Source: Hermodice carunculata
Taxonomy: Eukaryota > Annelida > Polychaeta > Eunicida > Amphinomidae
NCBI GenBank assembly: GCA_964020975.1
Contig: OZ026626.1
Coordinates: 10,111,060-10,175,059 of the forward strand
DNA: 64,000 nucleotides
Reading direction: 5' to 3'
Part shown: one piece after another, positions 21,086 to 34,135 of the stretch
Layout of the letters: every line of letters begins with the position of its first letter
Position numbering within the stretch: position 1 is the stretch's first letter
Position numbers and translations under genes: made by a program
The notes under the pieces: generated by a model
The model's input: the letters and a program-made list of their open reading frames with translations, nothing else
What the model was told of the DNA's origin: nothing
Database searches by the model: none

Positions 21086-24000
21086 TTTATATCTTTATTT
21101 CGTACACTTAGTACACTTATTGTATCATAGGTTTAGATAGTATTATCTAGATCGTGATGAATAGAGAAAATAAAGGGAAAAAATAGCAATACAGACTTTA
21201 TGCTAAGCGAGCAGAAAGAGAACAGTTATTATTACCAGCAAGCGTGTCGATGCCAAGTTAATGTAAAAACATCAAGCAGTACACAGATGGTCAAGCAATT
21301 CAGTCATTTCCACACAACTTAGAAATGAGTCCAGCTTGCCATCACGGATGTCACAGAGTTCACGGATAACCTGAGCTTTTGCACTCGCTGCCAACATCTC
21401 AGGTCCATTTGGCTTTTGCAATCGAGCAGTGCAGAAAGGTTCACATTCCATCATTTGAGATCTCCTCAGGCTATATTTGCTGATCAGGTAGTTAAATGAT
21501 CAACCTACTTCTGATCTTGAGTCATCCATGACTAATTTACTGCATAATCCTAGCAAGGTATTATCACTCTTGCCTGCTTTATGCATGAACTTAAGGGAGC
21601 GTGAGTGCAACTGCAGATCAACAGGGGGTACTTCACATATATAAGGTAATAGGGCACTGTGCGTCCTGTATGGTAGATTCCATATAAGTCTTACAGCTTT
21701 GCGCCAGGCAGTATATATTTTATGAACTTTTGAGTCTGAATAATCCCAAAGTTGGGAGCCGTAAAAAGACGTACAGTACGACTAAAATAATGTGAAACGT
21801 GTGGATGCAAAAGCATGGCCGAAATGAGCCATTAAGGTATTGACCTCAGTGAAAAACTTACTTGTACAATGCTTTATATTGGATGCAAGTGCATCAGTGC
21901 CGACAATGTGTCCTAGATGGACGTAAGTCTCAACCTTTTCAATCAGTCTCCCATCTATCTGAATAGAATAACATGGATTTACGTCATAAAGAGATGACCA
22001 TTTGCTTTTGTCTGGGTTGAACTTAACGTTGTATTCTATTGCAAAGGCAGAACATATCTTTAATAATCTGCTGGCGCCTGTTATAGTCGGTGATAACAAC
22101 ACAAGATCATCGGCATAAGCAAGGGCACCCATGAAAAGATTGCCGATTTGACATCCAAACCCAGATGTTTTTAGCCTGTGTAGCAACTCATCAAAGTATA
22201 TTCCAAACAAGATAGGGGAAAGAACTCCTCCTTGTTTCACACCGTTTCGACAGTGGAACATGGTACTTACTGAATTATGCCATACTACATGAACAGTTTG
22301 ATTTGTGTACATATTAATAAGTAGACGGATAATAATTGGAGATAGCCCCTTTCTTTCAAGTAATCTGAAAAGTTTGACATATTCGACTCTGTCAAATACT
22401 TTTGTAGCATCCAAAAAAAATGAGATTAACATTGTTGTTGTGCATTTTGTAGTAATTCAGACATTCAGACAAGACATATGTGCATTGGGTAGTGGAGGAC
22501 TCGCGTTAAAATCCAAACTGTAGTTCAGACGTACTTAGTGTATCAGCATTGTCCCTCATAGTAATCCAATCAAGTAATTTCCCAAGTACACTGCTAAGGG
22601 CTATGCCACGGTAATTTTCCGAATTACATATTGATTAACGCTTGTCTTTTGGTATGGGATGTAACATGAGTTTTGTTAGCCCAATAGGTGCGGTGCCATG
22701 GGTAAGCATTGCTGAAAATAACAATGACAAATGTGTCTGTAAGGAACTACCACCACGAATCAAATGGTCAGCATAGCATCCGATATCTCGGTCGTGTTTA
22801 GTTTAGTGATCCCACCTTTATTTTACCCACAGAAATAGAAGAAATAATGTTAGCATTCTTGTCAGAGGCAATGGACTCGTCTATATCTTTTTTCAGATTC
22901 TCCATTTCGTTAACTTTATATGGAACAGAGTTGTATAACTTGGAGTATTTAGTTGCAAACAGTTCTCCAATAACCTGGGGATCCGAAATACCATCTACTA
23001 AGTTAGGTCTACTCCAACCTGTACTTCTTATCTTTTTAACTTCAGATCCGGAAATCCCTGTTTTTATTGTACAGAAAACTATCACCTAATTTGTTGGAAC
23101 TACACGTATCCTTATTCCGTTTGACAAAACGCAGAGCATAGTGATATTTAGCGCGGGTGTTATTTCTGATTTCTGCCAAATGACCTGACCTAGGTGAATT
23201 GTTGCATTTCCAGATATAATGCCAAAACAATGCATCCTTTCTATAGCCTTCAACATAAGTATTCCAACCTGGTATCACCTTTTTTTTTGTTTTGGTGCTA
23301 CTGTGAGGAATAGAAGATTTACTTGCGTCAACACAAGCAGAAATTATATCATCATGATACTTTTTTTATCTCAGATGTATGTTCATCGCACATTGTATTT
23401 GAGCAATGCAGGACGGGCAAGGGAATGTCGATGTTAGATAAATTACCAGCAAGCTTGCTTTTATAATTTTCTAACTCAACTTCACTGGCGTCATGCCATA
23501 GTGGTTTGGGAGAATAGACTTCAGTTTCTTCCATGACAATGGTACTTGTCGGTGTATTTAACTCGAGTATTACCGGGGAAAGATCAGAGAGATTGTCACC
23601 CTCGTGTACAACATAATAATCTGTAAGAACTTCTGTTAAGTTTACAGAAAAAAAGAAGTGGTCCAGTGTGGATGTCTCACCGTTGATTTTGCTTTCGTAT
23701 GAGAAGTCAACCCTGCATTTTTCATGCTGAAAACCACAAACGAGTCATTCAGTCATAGCAAATGACAATAGAGATTGTGTGTGAAGTGACCTGAGACGTG
23801 TAAGGTCGGTGTTGAAGTCTCCACCTACAATCATATGTCTATATTAAGTTCCTGGCATTTAAGACTAATTTCACCGAGCATATCATTAAGCTCTCTATAG
23901 TTATCATTTTCTCTAGGACTATCGCAGGGCATGTAAATATTAACGATCAAAAAAGTCATACCGAGTGATTCACACAAAATACCAAATATCCGTTTTGATG

Positions 24001-24621
24001 TGAACTCGACCTGGGTTATATTACAGTTGATGTTAGCATTCCATAATATTGCACATCCTCCATAAGGATTGCCCGATATTAACTCATTTTAATTTATACC
24101 AGAAACACCAATTACGTAAACTGCCTTCACGTGTTTACATATTGAACCAATTTGCTTCTCCACGAGCCAATGCTCTTGTATTTAAGTAATGTCATTATGC
24201 TCGGATAACTTTTGAATATATTCCCATCGACCAGCGCCATGGCCGTGGCTGTTGTAAGTGACAAGTGACAAGGATGTCATGATTAAGCAAAAAGTAAAGA
24301 AGTTGTTGTATTGCCATGATTAAGTGTTATATTAGGGAACCTCACTACGGTCTTGTCTAAGAGGCACATATTTTCGGACCTTAACTCGTTCAGGCCATAG
24401 TGTGTCCTGAAACAAATCATCAAATTGCGAGGCTGGTACAGTCAACCGAAATGATTTGAATTTGGCATCATCGTGTCAAATGCATTCTAGAGCGCGAACA
24501 GTAAATCCAGAGTCAACCATGTATGAATGCAAGTCCCGTGTTTAAGTGTTTTTGTCAACCCTGTAGATGAATAGATCACGATCTGGCTCGGGACCCCCTT
24601 GAAATTTGCTATTTTTAGATT
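21086..24621 (-). mobile_element. LINE (EN+RT) inserted in the BEL element
   Basis: Non-LTR retrotransposon of about 3.5 kb on the minus strand. Its 5' side carries an APE-type endonuclease (about 24290-23700) with SLSLVTYNSHGHGAGRWEYI, IQEHWL, then GNPYGGCAILW and IYMPCDSPRENDNY. The reverse transcriptase (22432-21782) has LDATKVFDRVEYVKLF, GVKQGGVLSPILF and AYADDLVLLSP. The C-terminal region follows to the left edge, with no long poly(A). No ORF1 is seen, so it is 5' truncated or of a one-ORF type. Stops separate the endonuclease, linker and RT frames, so it is dead. The clade is not certain. A fragment of the same family lies at 56940-57330. It is the youngest layer of the stack. Confidence 0.85.
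21782..22432 (-). pseudogene. LINE reverse transcriptase domain
   Basis: The longest surviving frame of the nested LINE, about 216 codons. It keeps the RT palm motifs KVFDRVEY (the first catalytic Asp), KQGGVLSP and AYADD, followed by NPDKSKW and a thumb region. Upstream frames (22798-23534) hold the linker toward the endonuclease but are broken by stops and frame changes. Confidence 0.85.
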
Positions 24622-24626
24622 TAATA

Positions 24627-26000
24627 ATTATCACATTGCAAAAAAACGTCTTGAAAATTTAGTTAAGCGTTTGCATAAGGAAGATTTGTATGATAAATAT
24701 GACCAGGAAATCACCAAACTTCTCGATGAGGTATATGCTGAGGTCGTACCTCTTAATTCTATGCAGATTGCATCTTGTGTATGGTATCTACCGCATCACT
24801 GTGTTCTTAACCTCAGCAAGCCGGGTAAAATCATGGTTGTTGATGATTGTGCTTCTACATATGAGGGCCAGTCATTGAACGATCGGTGTCATCAGGGCCC
24901 TGACTTGATAAACAAGCTTCTTCATGTATTGTTGAGGTTTCATTTACACACATATTCTTTTGTCAACAACAAAACTCAAATGTACTCCCAAATAAAAATA
25001 CCACTGCGTCAACGTGACGCATTGCGTTTCTTGTGGTACAAAGATGGTAATTTGTTGCATCTGCGTAGGACTGTCTATGACAATCCTCATGTGGATGCTT
25101 TGATGAAGGATACAATCTTGAATGATATATATGTAGATGATCTTGCCACTTCTGTTGAGACTAGATCGCAGGTGCGTAAAATCGTCATTGGTGTTCCAGC
25201 AGTTTTGGAGACTGGCGGTTTTAAAATGACAAAGTTTGCTGACAATGATCAACAATTACTTGAGGAGGTTCCGGTGTGTTTCGTGCCAAGGAGGTCCATG
25301 AATTTTCTCCTGATTCTGTGGGGAAGACGCTTGGTGTGAGGTGGAACATCCATGAAGACATCTTTTCCTGTACCATCCATTATTTGCCGGATCGTGACGT
25401 CACGAGGCATTCCATGTTGAGTTTCATTTCTACATGTTATGATCCTCTGGGGCTCCTTGCGCCGTGGTTGTTACAGGGTAAACTGCTTTTTCAAGAAGCC
25501 ACTCATCTAAAATTATCCTGGGACGAGGAAGTTCCTGCTCAATTGTGTGGGAAATGGTTTGCCTAGGTGCAGAGTCCCAACAAACTACGTGACTTGAGCT
25601 TTGACAGGTGTGTAAAACCTGTGGCACGGGATCAAGGGTATTATGAATATCATATCTTCGCGGATGCCGCGACCTTTTCATACGGCGCATGTGAGTTTCT
25701 CAAGTGTATTAATATCCAAGGTGAGGTAACATGAAGGCTCATCATGAGTAAGAGCCATGTCGTGCCTATTAAGGGTTGCACTATACCCAGACTTGAGTTA
25801 CAGGCCGCACTCAAAGCTGCCAAAATATTGTCCATCTTGCGTTCAAAATTGGATTTATCTTCTGTTCCCGCATTTTTGTGGACGGATTCCATGATTGTCC
25901 TAGGATATATCACAAATGAAGTATGTAGGTTCCGTACTTTGGTCAAGAACAGAGTTGCTGTTATAAGACAACTGACGGCCCCTTCAGACTGGTGACACGT
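24627..26000 (+). pseudogene. BEL reverse transcriptase and RNase H remnant
   Basis: Resumes after the LINE with NYHIAKKRLENLVKRL. RT blocks include WYLPHHCVLN and ILNDIYVDDLATSVET, with KMTKFADND after them. The RNase H-side sequence includes TRHSMLSFISTCYDPLGLLAP and PRLELQAALKAAKI with LWTDSMIVLGYI. Fossil, broken. Confidence 0.75.
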
Positions 26001-26593
26001 TGATTCTGCTGGCAATCCAGCTGATCTCTTGAATCGCCCAGGTAATGATGTAACATCTAACACAGTTGAGTTGTGGAAGCATGGCCTGTCGTGGTTAAAT
26101 GTGCACACACCTTCCTGGAAGCTTCCCATGACTCAAGTGCACAGCTTGCCGGAGGACGACCCCGAGGCGAATCCAGTCCATTCTACTACTGTTGATGAGA
26201 CTCGTATATCGTGGGTTGAGAAAATATGCATCCACTTTTCAACATGGGACAAAATTCTTAAAAGCATTGCTTGGATTCGCCGCTTCACCATGACAAAAGT
26301 CAGGCTCACTGATTCACGTGGCTGTCTGGAGGTACATGAGCTTGAACACGCAGGCGTCATCTTAATCAGGCATATGCAATGCTCTGTTTATCATCAGGAG
26401 GTTACTGAACTATCAAAAGGTCATGACCTGAAGCATTCTAGTTCTCTGCTCACTCTGTGTCCGTATTTAGACGTGACCAAATCCTACGTGAAGGAAGTAG
26501 AACTGGGAATTGTCCCATCGTTTTGCCTCATAACCACGTTGCGATCCTGGCTTTAATTAGAAAATATCATGGAGTTGCGCACGTTGGATGTGA

Positions 26594-27649
26594 GTGGACT
26601 CTCTCATTAGGGAAAAGTATTGGATCATCAAAGCACGTACTCTTATCAGACGCGTCTTGAAGCGTTGTGTATTCTGTAAAAAGATGAACACCAGAACATC
26701 GACCCACTATATGGCTAATCTGCTTCCGGAGCGCTTGGAGACTGGACTCCCTCCCTTCACTAACACAGGGCTGGACGCCTTTGGACTGTTTGAGAGCAAG
26801 GTGCTCCAAACCACAAGGAAAAGGTACGGATGTATATTCACGTGTTTTAACACGAGAGCTGTTCACATTGAAATGTTGCATTCGCTGGATGCCAATGCCT
26901 TCGTGAACGCCTTTAGAAGGTTTGTTTCACGAAGGTCGTTGCCATCAAAGGTGTTTTCAGATCGAGGCGGGAACTTTATCAAAAGCAAGAAAGAGCTTCG
27001 CCAGGCCTTTTTAATGCACTCAAGGTCGACTTTAAGGGACTATGCCATTTCTCGGCATGTTGAGTGGCATTTCAGCTCCCCATTGGCCCCCCATATGGGT
27101 GGAGTTTGGGAACGCATGGTCGGAACCATCAAAAAAGTTTTTAGGGCCATACTCGGAGGGCATAGTAACCTCACTGATGAGGTTATCTCGACTACATTCT
27201 GTGAGGTTGAGGCCATCATAAATGGGCGCCCGTTGACAAAACTCAGCCAGGATACGCAAGATCCGACTCCCTTGACACCTAACCATCTGCTAATTTTGCG
27301 GCAGGGTTCCACTTTGCCTCCCGGGACAGGTCGCACCTCTGACGTCTACAGAGCACGCTGGAAGTTTGTTCAGCACCTTGCCTCAGAATTCTGGGCAAGG
27401 TGGCTGAAAGAATATCTTCCGCAGTTGCAAAGGAGGACAAAGTGGTGTGTTAAGTCTAAGAACATCAAGACTGGGGAGCTGGTCCTGGTGGTTAATGTAG
27501 GGCTGCCCAGGAACCTCTGGCCTCTTGCCATTGTGGAGGATGTTTATCCAAGCTCCGAAGGGGTTGTAATGTCTGTGCATGTGAGAACTCGCACTACAAA
27601 GTTCGTACGACCTATTACTCAAATTGTGAGATTGGAACTGGACTATTAA
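26594..27649 (+). pseudogene. BEL integrase and C-terminal domain remnant
   Basis: A long open stretch with zinc-binding CVFCKKMN, core blocks CIFTCFNTRAVHIEML, VFSDRGGNFIKSKKEL and APHMGGVWERMVGTIKK, then the BEL-specific C-terminal domain (DUF5641-like) with WCVKSKNIKTGELVLV and RNLWPLAIVEDVYPSSEG. It ends a little before the 3' LTR. Fossil; this is the best preserved part of the element. Confidence 0.8.
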
Positions 27650-28217
27650 TTATCTATTTTGATTATTAAATATAATACACAATATGGTGTGTGTTATATC
27701 CAACATGTTGATATGTTATTTGTTATTTTTCAAGGTGCGTAATGTAAACGCATTGTGATGTTGTGAGGTTTTTCCTGAGGTGAAATATATTGCTTTGGTA
27801 GTTTTAATCTGCCGAGTTGTTGTCTTGTAATATGAAGAGGCCTAGTGCTTAGGTTCACCAGTAAGGATTTTCAATATTCCCTTAGCTGTGTTTGGGCAGA
27901 AAATGTTTTTTCCATTTAGCTGGCCTCTGTGCCCTGGTAGCCATCGGTGATGTTGTGAGTGGCTGAGGAGCGCTCCCCCCTATTTAGCAAATGGTGAAAA
28001 TAAGGCTAAATAAATCTGCAACCATACACCAAAATATAATATATATATATATATATAACATAGATACAAAGAAGTTGTGTCATGTTTGGATTCTATTATA
28101 AATAGAGTGCTGATCATGCATTATTTATGTTATGATTGAAGTTGATATTTGTATGGAAATTGTGCATTTATTCAAGCGGTATTCTTATTATATTTATTTA
28201 CTTTAGAACAATTATCA

Positions 28218-29127
28218 TGTGTTCAGGACTGGGGAGTGAATTTATTAATCATTCCTCATTTTTCAACATTATAAGGGGGCTTTTTGGCAGGCAGTGACAG
28301 TCTATACTTTTACGCATTTTGTGGGTTAACAATGTTATCTTGCCTGCTGCTACCCGATGTAACGAGTCTTTTTTATGGCTTTGGCCAATCATAAGTCCTG
28401 TTTAGAATACCCCGGATGAAGGATGATATATACTGACCTTCCCTGCCTTTTCGCATCCCACTTGGCGCTAGCGAGCTCACATGGACTAATCAGTTTGCGG
28501 TGCAGTCATGTATCCTGTTCCTGCGTACCCCGGACCTAACTTGCTAATATCAGCTTATATTGTGCTATGGATTGACTTTGGTGGCTCACAAGACCCCTAA
28601 GTTCTGTAAGTAAGAATATATATGTTTTTTTAGATAAATTGGGTATTCTGCAGAAGCGCACATCATCGCGCTGCGAGCATATTTATTTATTGTGTGGGTT
28701 TAGTTTCTACATTATATACCGCGTAAACACGTAGATTTATGTGGAGAATATTTGTTATAAATTTACAGTAAATTCCATACGCAATTATCATTACAAACTG
28801 GCTTCTTCCTATAATTGCCTCTAATGGTTTTTGATACGTTGAAATAGTCAGATTGTAATTATATTCTGTGTATTAAATGTTTTAAACATTAAATATTTCA
28901 TGTAACTTTATATTGGTCAAATACACGTTGTTTGTGTTTAAACGAGTATTTGTAATTTTGTGCAGGCTTGATAGTATTTGTGAAATAAATGTGTATTTGA
29001 AACGCCAAACATTTTGTAAGAATTTGCCATGTACTTTGCAGTGCATCTCTCACCATCTGGAGCAAATGGCAGAATAAAGGTCAACTGACAACGTAATTAC
29101 AAAGTGTTTTTTTTTCTGTATGCCACA
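28218..29127 (+). repeat. BEL 3' LTR
   Basis: Second copy of the BEL LTR, about 910 bp, starting TGTGTTCAGG and ending GCCACA. Beyond it Gypsy B pol sequence resumes. Confidence 0.85.
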
Positions 29128-29132
29128 GTGCA
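29128..29132. other. target-site duplication of the BEL element, right copy
   Basis: GTGCA, the partner of GTGTA at 17034-17038. Confidence 0.5.
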
Positions 29133-29186
29133 TGCTGGAAGGTATCTTTACAAAATCAGACACAGACTTGGGATGTTTTAAAAGAG

Positions 29187-29879
29187 TTGAGCATCATATT
29201 GACACAGGGGTCTGCAAAGCCTGTTCCTCAGGGCATGCGCAGAACACCTGTTGGCTTTGAAGATGAAGAAGAGAAGCACTTAAAATATATGTTACATGCT
29301 GGGATGATAACACCATCTAATTCAGAATGGGCATCAGCACCTGTCTTAGTAAGAAAAAAAGATGGAACTGTAAGATGGTGCATAGATTACCGTCATCTAA
29401 ATAGTGTCACGGTCAAAGATGCTTATCCATTACCAATTATAGAAGAATCCTTTGACACTCTAAGTGGCTCGACCTTCTATAGTGCTCTCGATATGGCTGC
29501 CACGTACGGGCAAGTGCCTGTAGCTAATTGTGATAAATCGAAGACAGCCTTTGTCATGAAGTTCGGTCTATTCGAATTTACAAGAATGCTATTTGGGTTT
29601 TGTAGGGAGTGTCAGACTCTACAAAGAGCCATGCACCTGGTGCTCAGAGGCCTAACCTGGAGGTCAGTTTTGTCCTACAAAGATGACGTCATAATTCTTG
29701 GTTCAAATTTCTGGGACCATTTGTCTAATTTGCATAAGGTATTCTCTAGGCTGAAGGCTCACAACCTGAAATTGAAGGCAAAAAAGTTCCCTATTTCGTC
29801 GCGAAATAAAGTTCTTGGGCAAAGTAGTTTAAGGACATGGATTGGCTGTGGACCCAGAAAAGGTCAAAGCTGTGGCTGA
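29187..29879 (+). pseudogene. Gypsy B reverse transcriptase remnant
   Basis: Contains AGMITPSNSEWASAPVLVRK, CIDYRHLNSVTVKDAYPLP, DMAATYGQVPVA and a catalytic-loop region near VLSYKDDVIIL: the ordinary gypsy RT order. Fossil, broken. Confidence 0.75.
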
Positions 29880-30460
29880 TTGGCCTATTCAGAAATCAAT
29901 CAGGGAGGTAGAATCCTTCTTGGGGTTAATAAATTATCATAGGGACCATCTCAGAAATTTAGCTGAATACGTGGCATGTCTCTATGAACTGACAAGTCCA
30001 AAAGCCAAAGTTGAATGGTCTGAAAAACATCAGGATGCTTTTGACAAACTATAGTCTGCTCTTCTGTGGGTTCCAGTACTTGCACTTCCTTCAAGAGAGG
30101 GGTTGTACATCTTGGATTGTGATTCTTCAGACATTGCCATTGGGCCAGAACTGAGTCAAATACAAGATGGTACAGAAAAACAAATTGCTTATAGTAGTTT
30201 TGTTTTAACACCTACACAGAGAAAGTACTGTACCACCAGGAAGGAGTTGTTAGCAGTAGTGAGATTTACTAGACAGTACTGCCATTATTTACTTGGCAAT
30301 AAATTCATAGTGAGGTCTGACCATAACAGTTTGGCATGGCTTATGGGATTTAAGCAAATTCAGGGACAACTTGCCAGGTGGCCAGACGACCTGGCACAGT
30401 ATGACATGCGAATAGTTCATAGGCAAGGAAAGCTCCACGTCAATGCTGACAGCCTTTAGC
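29842..30460 (+). pseudogene. Gypsy B RT connection and RNase H remnant
   Basis: Contains REVESFLGLINYHRDHLRN, then RNase H-like YILDCDSSDIAIGPELSQ, RKYCTTRKELLAVV and FIVRSDHNSLAWL. Fossil, broken. Confidence 0.75.
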
Positions 30461-31059
30461 CAAATCCATGATATTGGAACATATTGCAACTGTTATGTAG
30501 CAGGTACACAGTCATGGCGATGTGGTGGCTGTAAGTTTTGTCAAAGAGCACAAGAACAGTGGCAGAGATTTGACGAAAATGTAGATGATGTTGTGCCTCT
30601 GTCCCTCAGAGTAGTCAGAACAGATCCATCTAGGTCTAATTCACAACACAGTAACATTCCATCTGTAAGTACTCCAGGTCATAGTCATGATACAGGAGGG
30701 AATGCCTTCTATGACTCCGGTGTAGAACATTAAAGTAGTCGGGTAGCACACTATACCAACAAAGAGTTGAGAGACTCTCAGTTAAAAGATTCAGAATTGT
30801 CACAACTGATAGCCTGGATTGAAACTAACTCAGAGCCTCCACAACATGAATTATGGTTAGCAAACCATGATGTTAAGCATCTCTGGCTATGCAAATCACA
30901 GCTAAGAATTTAAGATGAAATCCTGCTGTATAAATGGCAAGACCTTATTGACAGGAAGTTGTGTTTTATAGTGCCAAAAGCCTTAAGGGAGGATGTTTTA
31001 AGGTGCATCATGATGTCAGGCTAGGGGGTCACATAGGGCCGACTAAAACACTACAGCAT

Positions 31060-31800
31060 TAAAACAGAAATTCTTTTGGCATGGTATGAGCCAAGATTGT
31101 GAGGACTATGTGAAAAGTTGTCAAAAGTGCAGCAGAAATACAAAGCCAAGACAGTACCCAAAGGTATGATTAGGGAGATATCATGTAGGTAGTCCATTAG
31201 AAAGGGTACATCTTCATATTGTAGGTCTCTTAATGAAGAGTACTGCAGGAAACATATATGTCCTCATGGTTGTGGACCAATTTACAAAATGGCTAGAGTG
31301 CTACCCACTGCCTGAGCAATCAGCAGAAACAGTAGTGGAGACATTTGTGCACGAGGTTGTGGCAAAAGTAGGTTTCCTATTGCAAATCCACACTGATCAG
31401 GGTCGTAACCTTGATGGAAATCTATTCCAAGCCATCTGAGATCTTCTAGAGATTGCAAAAACCTGAACTACACCATATAGACCATGCTCTAAATGGACAG
31501 GTCGAAAGGTACAAGCATACACTATTACAGTGCACAAGGTGCTGTCCTCAGAAATCTCAAAAAGATTGGGACAAAGATATTCTGTTGTTGGCAGGAGCTA
31601 TTCGATCTATGCTGAATAGACAAACTGGCTTTTCAGCCAATAGAATGATGTTGGGGAGGGAAGTCCCCAAGCCTATTGACAATTTAATGGGCAGGATAGA
31701 TGAATTCTCTGTTGTAAGAACCACTCCAGTGTATGTAAAACAACTCAAAGATAAAATGGAGAAAGTACATCAGAGAAAATCTCAAGTCAGCACAATCTAG
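31060..31800 (+). pseudogene. Gypsy B integrase remnant
   Basis: A zinc-binding region before about 31130 (DYVKSCQKC side), then the core with NIYVLMVVDQFTKWLECYPL, LQIHTDQGRN and ALNGQVERYKHTL. The end contains FSANRMMLGREVPKPIDNL. Fossil, broken. Confidence 0.7.
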
Positions 31801-31929
31801 AAAAAAAAGAGATTAAGACCTAAAGGTTGCTCAACACACTTAAAATGTAGGGGATTTAGTGTATATGCTACATTCTGCTACAAAAGTGGGACAAAGTAAA
31901 AAGCTCATTCAATTTGGAAAGGTCCCTTC

Positions 31930-32367
31930 ATGGTTACAGAGGTTATATCTCCAGGTCTGTACCGAATAAAAGATAGAAAGAGAGAGTCAGTTTTCCACCA
32001 TGACAGATTAAAATTGTGCAATGATAGGGTGATTCCAATGCGCAGAATGAGACTTGAGTTTTTAGACCTAGATTCCACTATTGCATATGATCAGGTGGAA
32101 CAAGAGGAAGAACCAGACACATTAAGTGCAGTCACTGAGTTATTTGCTGCAAGTGTAGACAGAAATGATGAGGAGAGTGATGAAGATGCAGATGAGAGTG
32201 TGATGCAAGATACTGTAACCCAGGTTACATCACCGAATCTAGCTCAAGACAGAGCGGGGCAATCAAAAGCTCAGGATAAAAAACAGTTTACTATAGGGCA
32301 AGCAAGTTCCAGCAGACGCGGGAGGCAAATTAATGTCCCCAGTTATCTGCAGGATTTTACAGTATAA
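31930..32367 (+). pseudogene. Gypsy B pol C-terminal tail
   Basis: VTEVISPGLYRIKDRKRES and VFHHDRLKLCNDR are the usual sub-terminal block after gypsy integrase. It is followed by an acidic, low-complexity tail ending in RGRQINVPSYLQDF. Fossil. Confidence 0.7.
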
Positions 32368-33759
32368 AAACTTACATAACATACCATGAATTGGAGTGTA
32401 TTTAGCTTCAGTTATATAATGTATATAGCAATGTCAGAATGCGCATCTTGCTTTGTGAGTATCAGAAATGTAATCATGTATCATATAACCAATTCTCATG
32501 TCTCATAAATGATTAAATCAGGGTGTACATAGCTCTGGTTTAGAGATATGGACAACAATGCATGATAATTACAATTAAAGGTGAGACTTTATTAAATCAA
32601 AGTGTATATAGCTCTGGTTCATGTATATTGACTTAGGTTTGCCGTTGGTTATTCACTGCAGAGGGAGTATCTGAGTAGCAGGTGTTTGTATATCCTCAAG
32701 TCTTGCTTGCCCCATACTTACTTGGCACATAGACACTGTTTTAGTGGGACGTTGCAGGAGGCAGAGGAATTGCTAACAGATTTTCCCAACACAATTTTGG
32801 CTTGACTCCCACTTGTCTCAGACCAGAAAATGAACATATGTCAGTAGTCATCAAGCAGCTCCCACTCACAAAGTTACTGTGAAAGTGATGCCCCATATCT
32901 AATCCCATCCCATATGTCAACTTGTGTCAAAGTGGGTAGTCCTAGGTTAATTCCTGAGGTGGTCAGGTTTGTGAGTAAGTGCAGGAATATTCCAATGTCC
33001 CTGGTTGCCAAAATAACTGCCTGAACAGTTTTACTCCCTTGTGGATTAATAAGCCTGCAAAATAAACAAAACTGTAAATCACTGCAGTGAATATATATAT
33101 ATAATATGTACATAATTCATAAGCATGCTTCATGGTGACTGGAGAATATATAAATAATTGAAAATACCAGAACGGTTACTGAGAAATTAAACTGATCTGG
33201 TTGGAGGGAATTTCTCCAGCCCGCAAATCGGTGTAACAGTTTAATACTACATGTATTATCATAAATATTATCATTTTTTCAAATTTCATTTAAAATGCAG
33301 TACTCAGGTCCAAACTGGAGTGTAGAGCTTTAGTTCAAAGGATTTGAATACTCATGAATTATGTATAATTTCATAGCTATTTTATAGAAGTACCGCAGCA
33401 ATTAATAAAGTGAATAAGGGAACATTCACTGTATTTCTAGTATCCTGTTATAATATTAAATCATAACTGTTTATATTGGTCGAGTATATGGCTACTATGT
33501 ACTAATGTGGCTATCATATACTGTTCCGAGTTAATCTCAGCCATAATATACAGATTCAAAGAAATTGGACAACTTCCTTGCTTTCCTGGAATTAATGCCC
33601 TACTGGATTCAAGGTGTTCCTCAGTTGCACCTGAAAAGTTTCCACTGAAGTAAATTGAGTGTTCATCCTTACAAGTGCCTAAATAAATGAATACCATCCG
33701 GAAGAAACAGATTATTGTAAATGAATAGATATGATTCATTTCTTTTATGAGAAGGGGTG
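32368..33759 (+). other. Gypsy B 3' untranslated region
   Basis: No coding sequence. The purine run tgagaagggg ends just before the 3' LTR and is the likely polypurine tract. A short TA run lies at about 33090-33105. Confidence 0.6.
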
Positions 33760-34131
33760 TGCTGTGCAGTGCCATCTGGTGGGCAATGCCAGGGCCCATG
33801 GCCATGTCCAGTGACATGGGTGTGACGCCAGCCTGGAATAAAACCCCCAGGCTACGCCCAGGATGGGGAGTTTGGTACCGGGAGCCACAAGGGACAGGTC
33901 GTCAAGCCAGCAGGTCTAGGATAGTCTGCCAAAGTGGTCGAGCTCCATTGCAGACGCATTGCCCGGAATACGTGCTTCTGGACGAACAAGCGTGGCGTTT
34001 GCAAACACAGACACTGTCACGAAAAGGTTGGTCGCAATTTTTATTATCGTGCCCACAATAACATGTACATGCATACATGGGGTTTGTGTGCACAGGGACT
34101 TCTGTGCAGTAGAATAGAAGTCAAGTCTTCA
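33760..34131 (+). repeat. Gypsy B 3' LTR
   Basis: 372 bp, TGCTGTGCAG to CTTCA, the same length as the 5' LTR. By eye the two copies differ at about 40 positions. Confidence 0.9.
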
Positions 34132-34135
34132 GTAT
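34132..34135. other. target-site duplication of Gypsy B, right copy
   Basis: GTAT, identical to 12924-12927. Confidence 0.8.

Larger units (their letters stand above)
17039..29127 (+). mobile_element. BEL/Pao LTR retrotransposon nested in Gypsy B
   Basis: Fossil BEL/Pao element with two LTRs of about 917 and 910 bp. Parts: leader (17956-19010), gag (about 19010-19842), zinc-knuckle and protease part (19881-21080), [LINE insertion 21086-24621], reverse transcriptase and RNase H (24627-26000), integrase with the BEL-type C-terminal domain (about 26594-27649), then 0.5 kb to the 3' LTR. By eye the LTRs differ at about 13 of the first ~215 aligned positions, so this insertion is younger than Gypsy B. 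Both ends are present; the coding part has several breaks in addition to the LINE. Confidence 0.9.
12928..34131 (+). mobile_element. Gypsy B: Ty3/gypsy LTR retrotransposon, split by BEL
   Basis: Fossil LTR retrotransposon bounded by two 372-bp LTRs (TG...CA ends) and a perfect GTAT duplication. Parts in order: 5' LTR, primer-binding site, leader, gag (14231-15924), knuckle region (about 15942-16166), protease (16292-16606), [BEL/Pao insertion 17039-29127], reverse transcriptase (29187-29879), RNase H (about 29842-30460), integrase (about 31060-31800), C-terminal tail (31930-32367), 3' untranslated region, polypurine tract (about 33748-33757), 3' LTR. Both ends are present but the coding part has many breaks. 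The LTRs differ at roughly one position in ten by eye, so it is older than the BEL element inside it. It sits inside the gag region of Gypsy A. Confidence 0.9.
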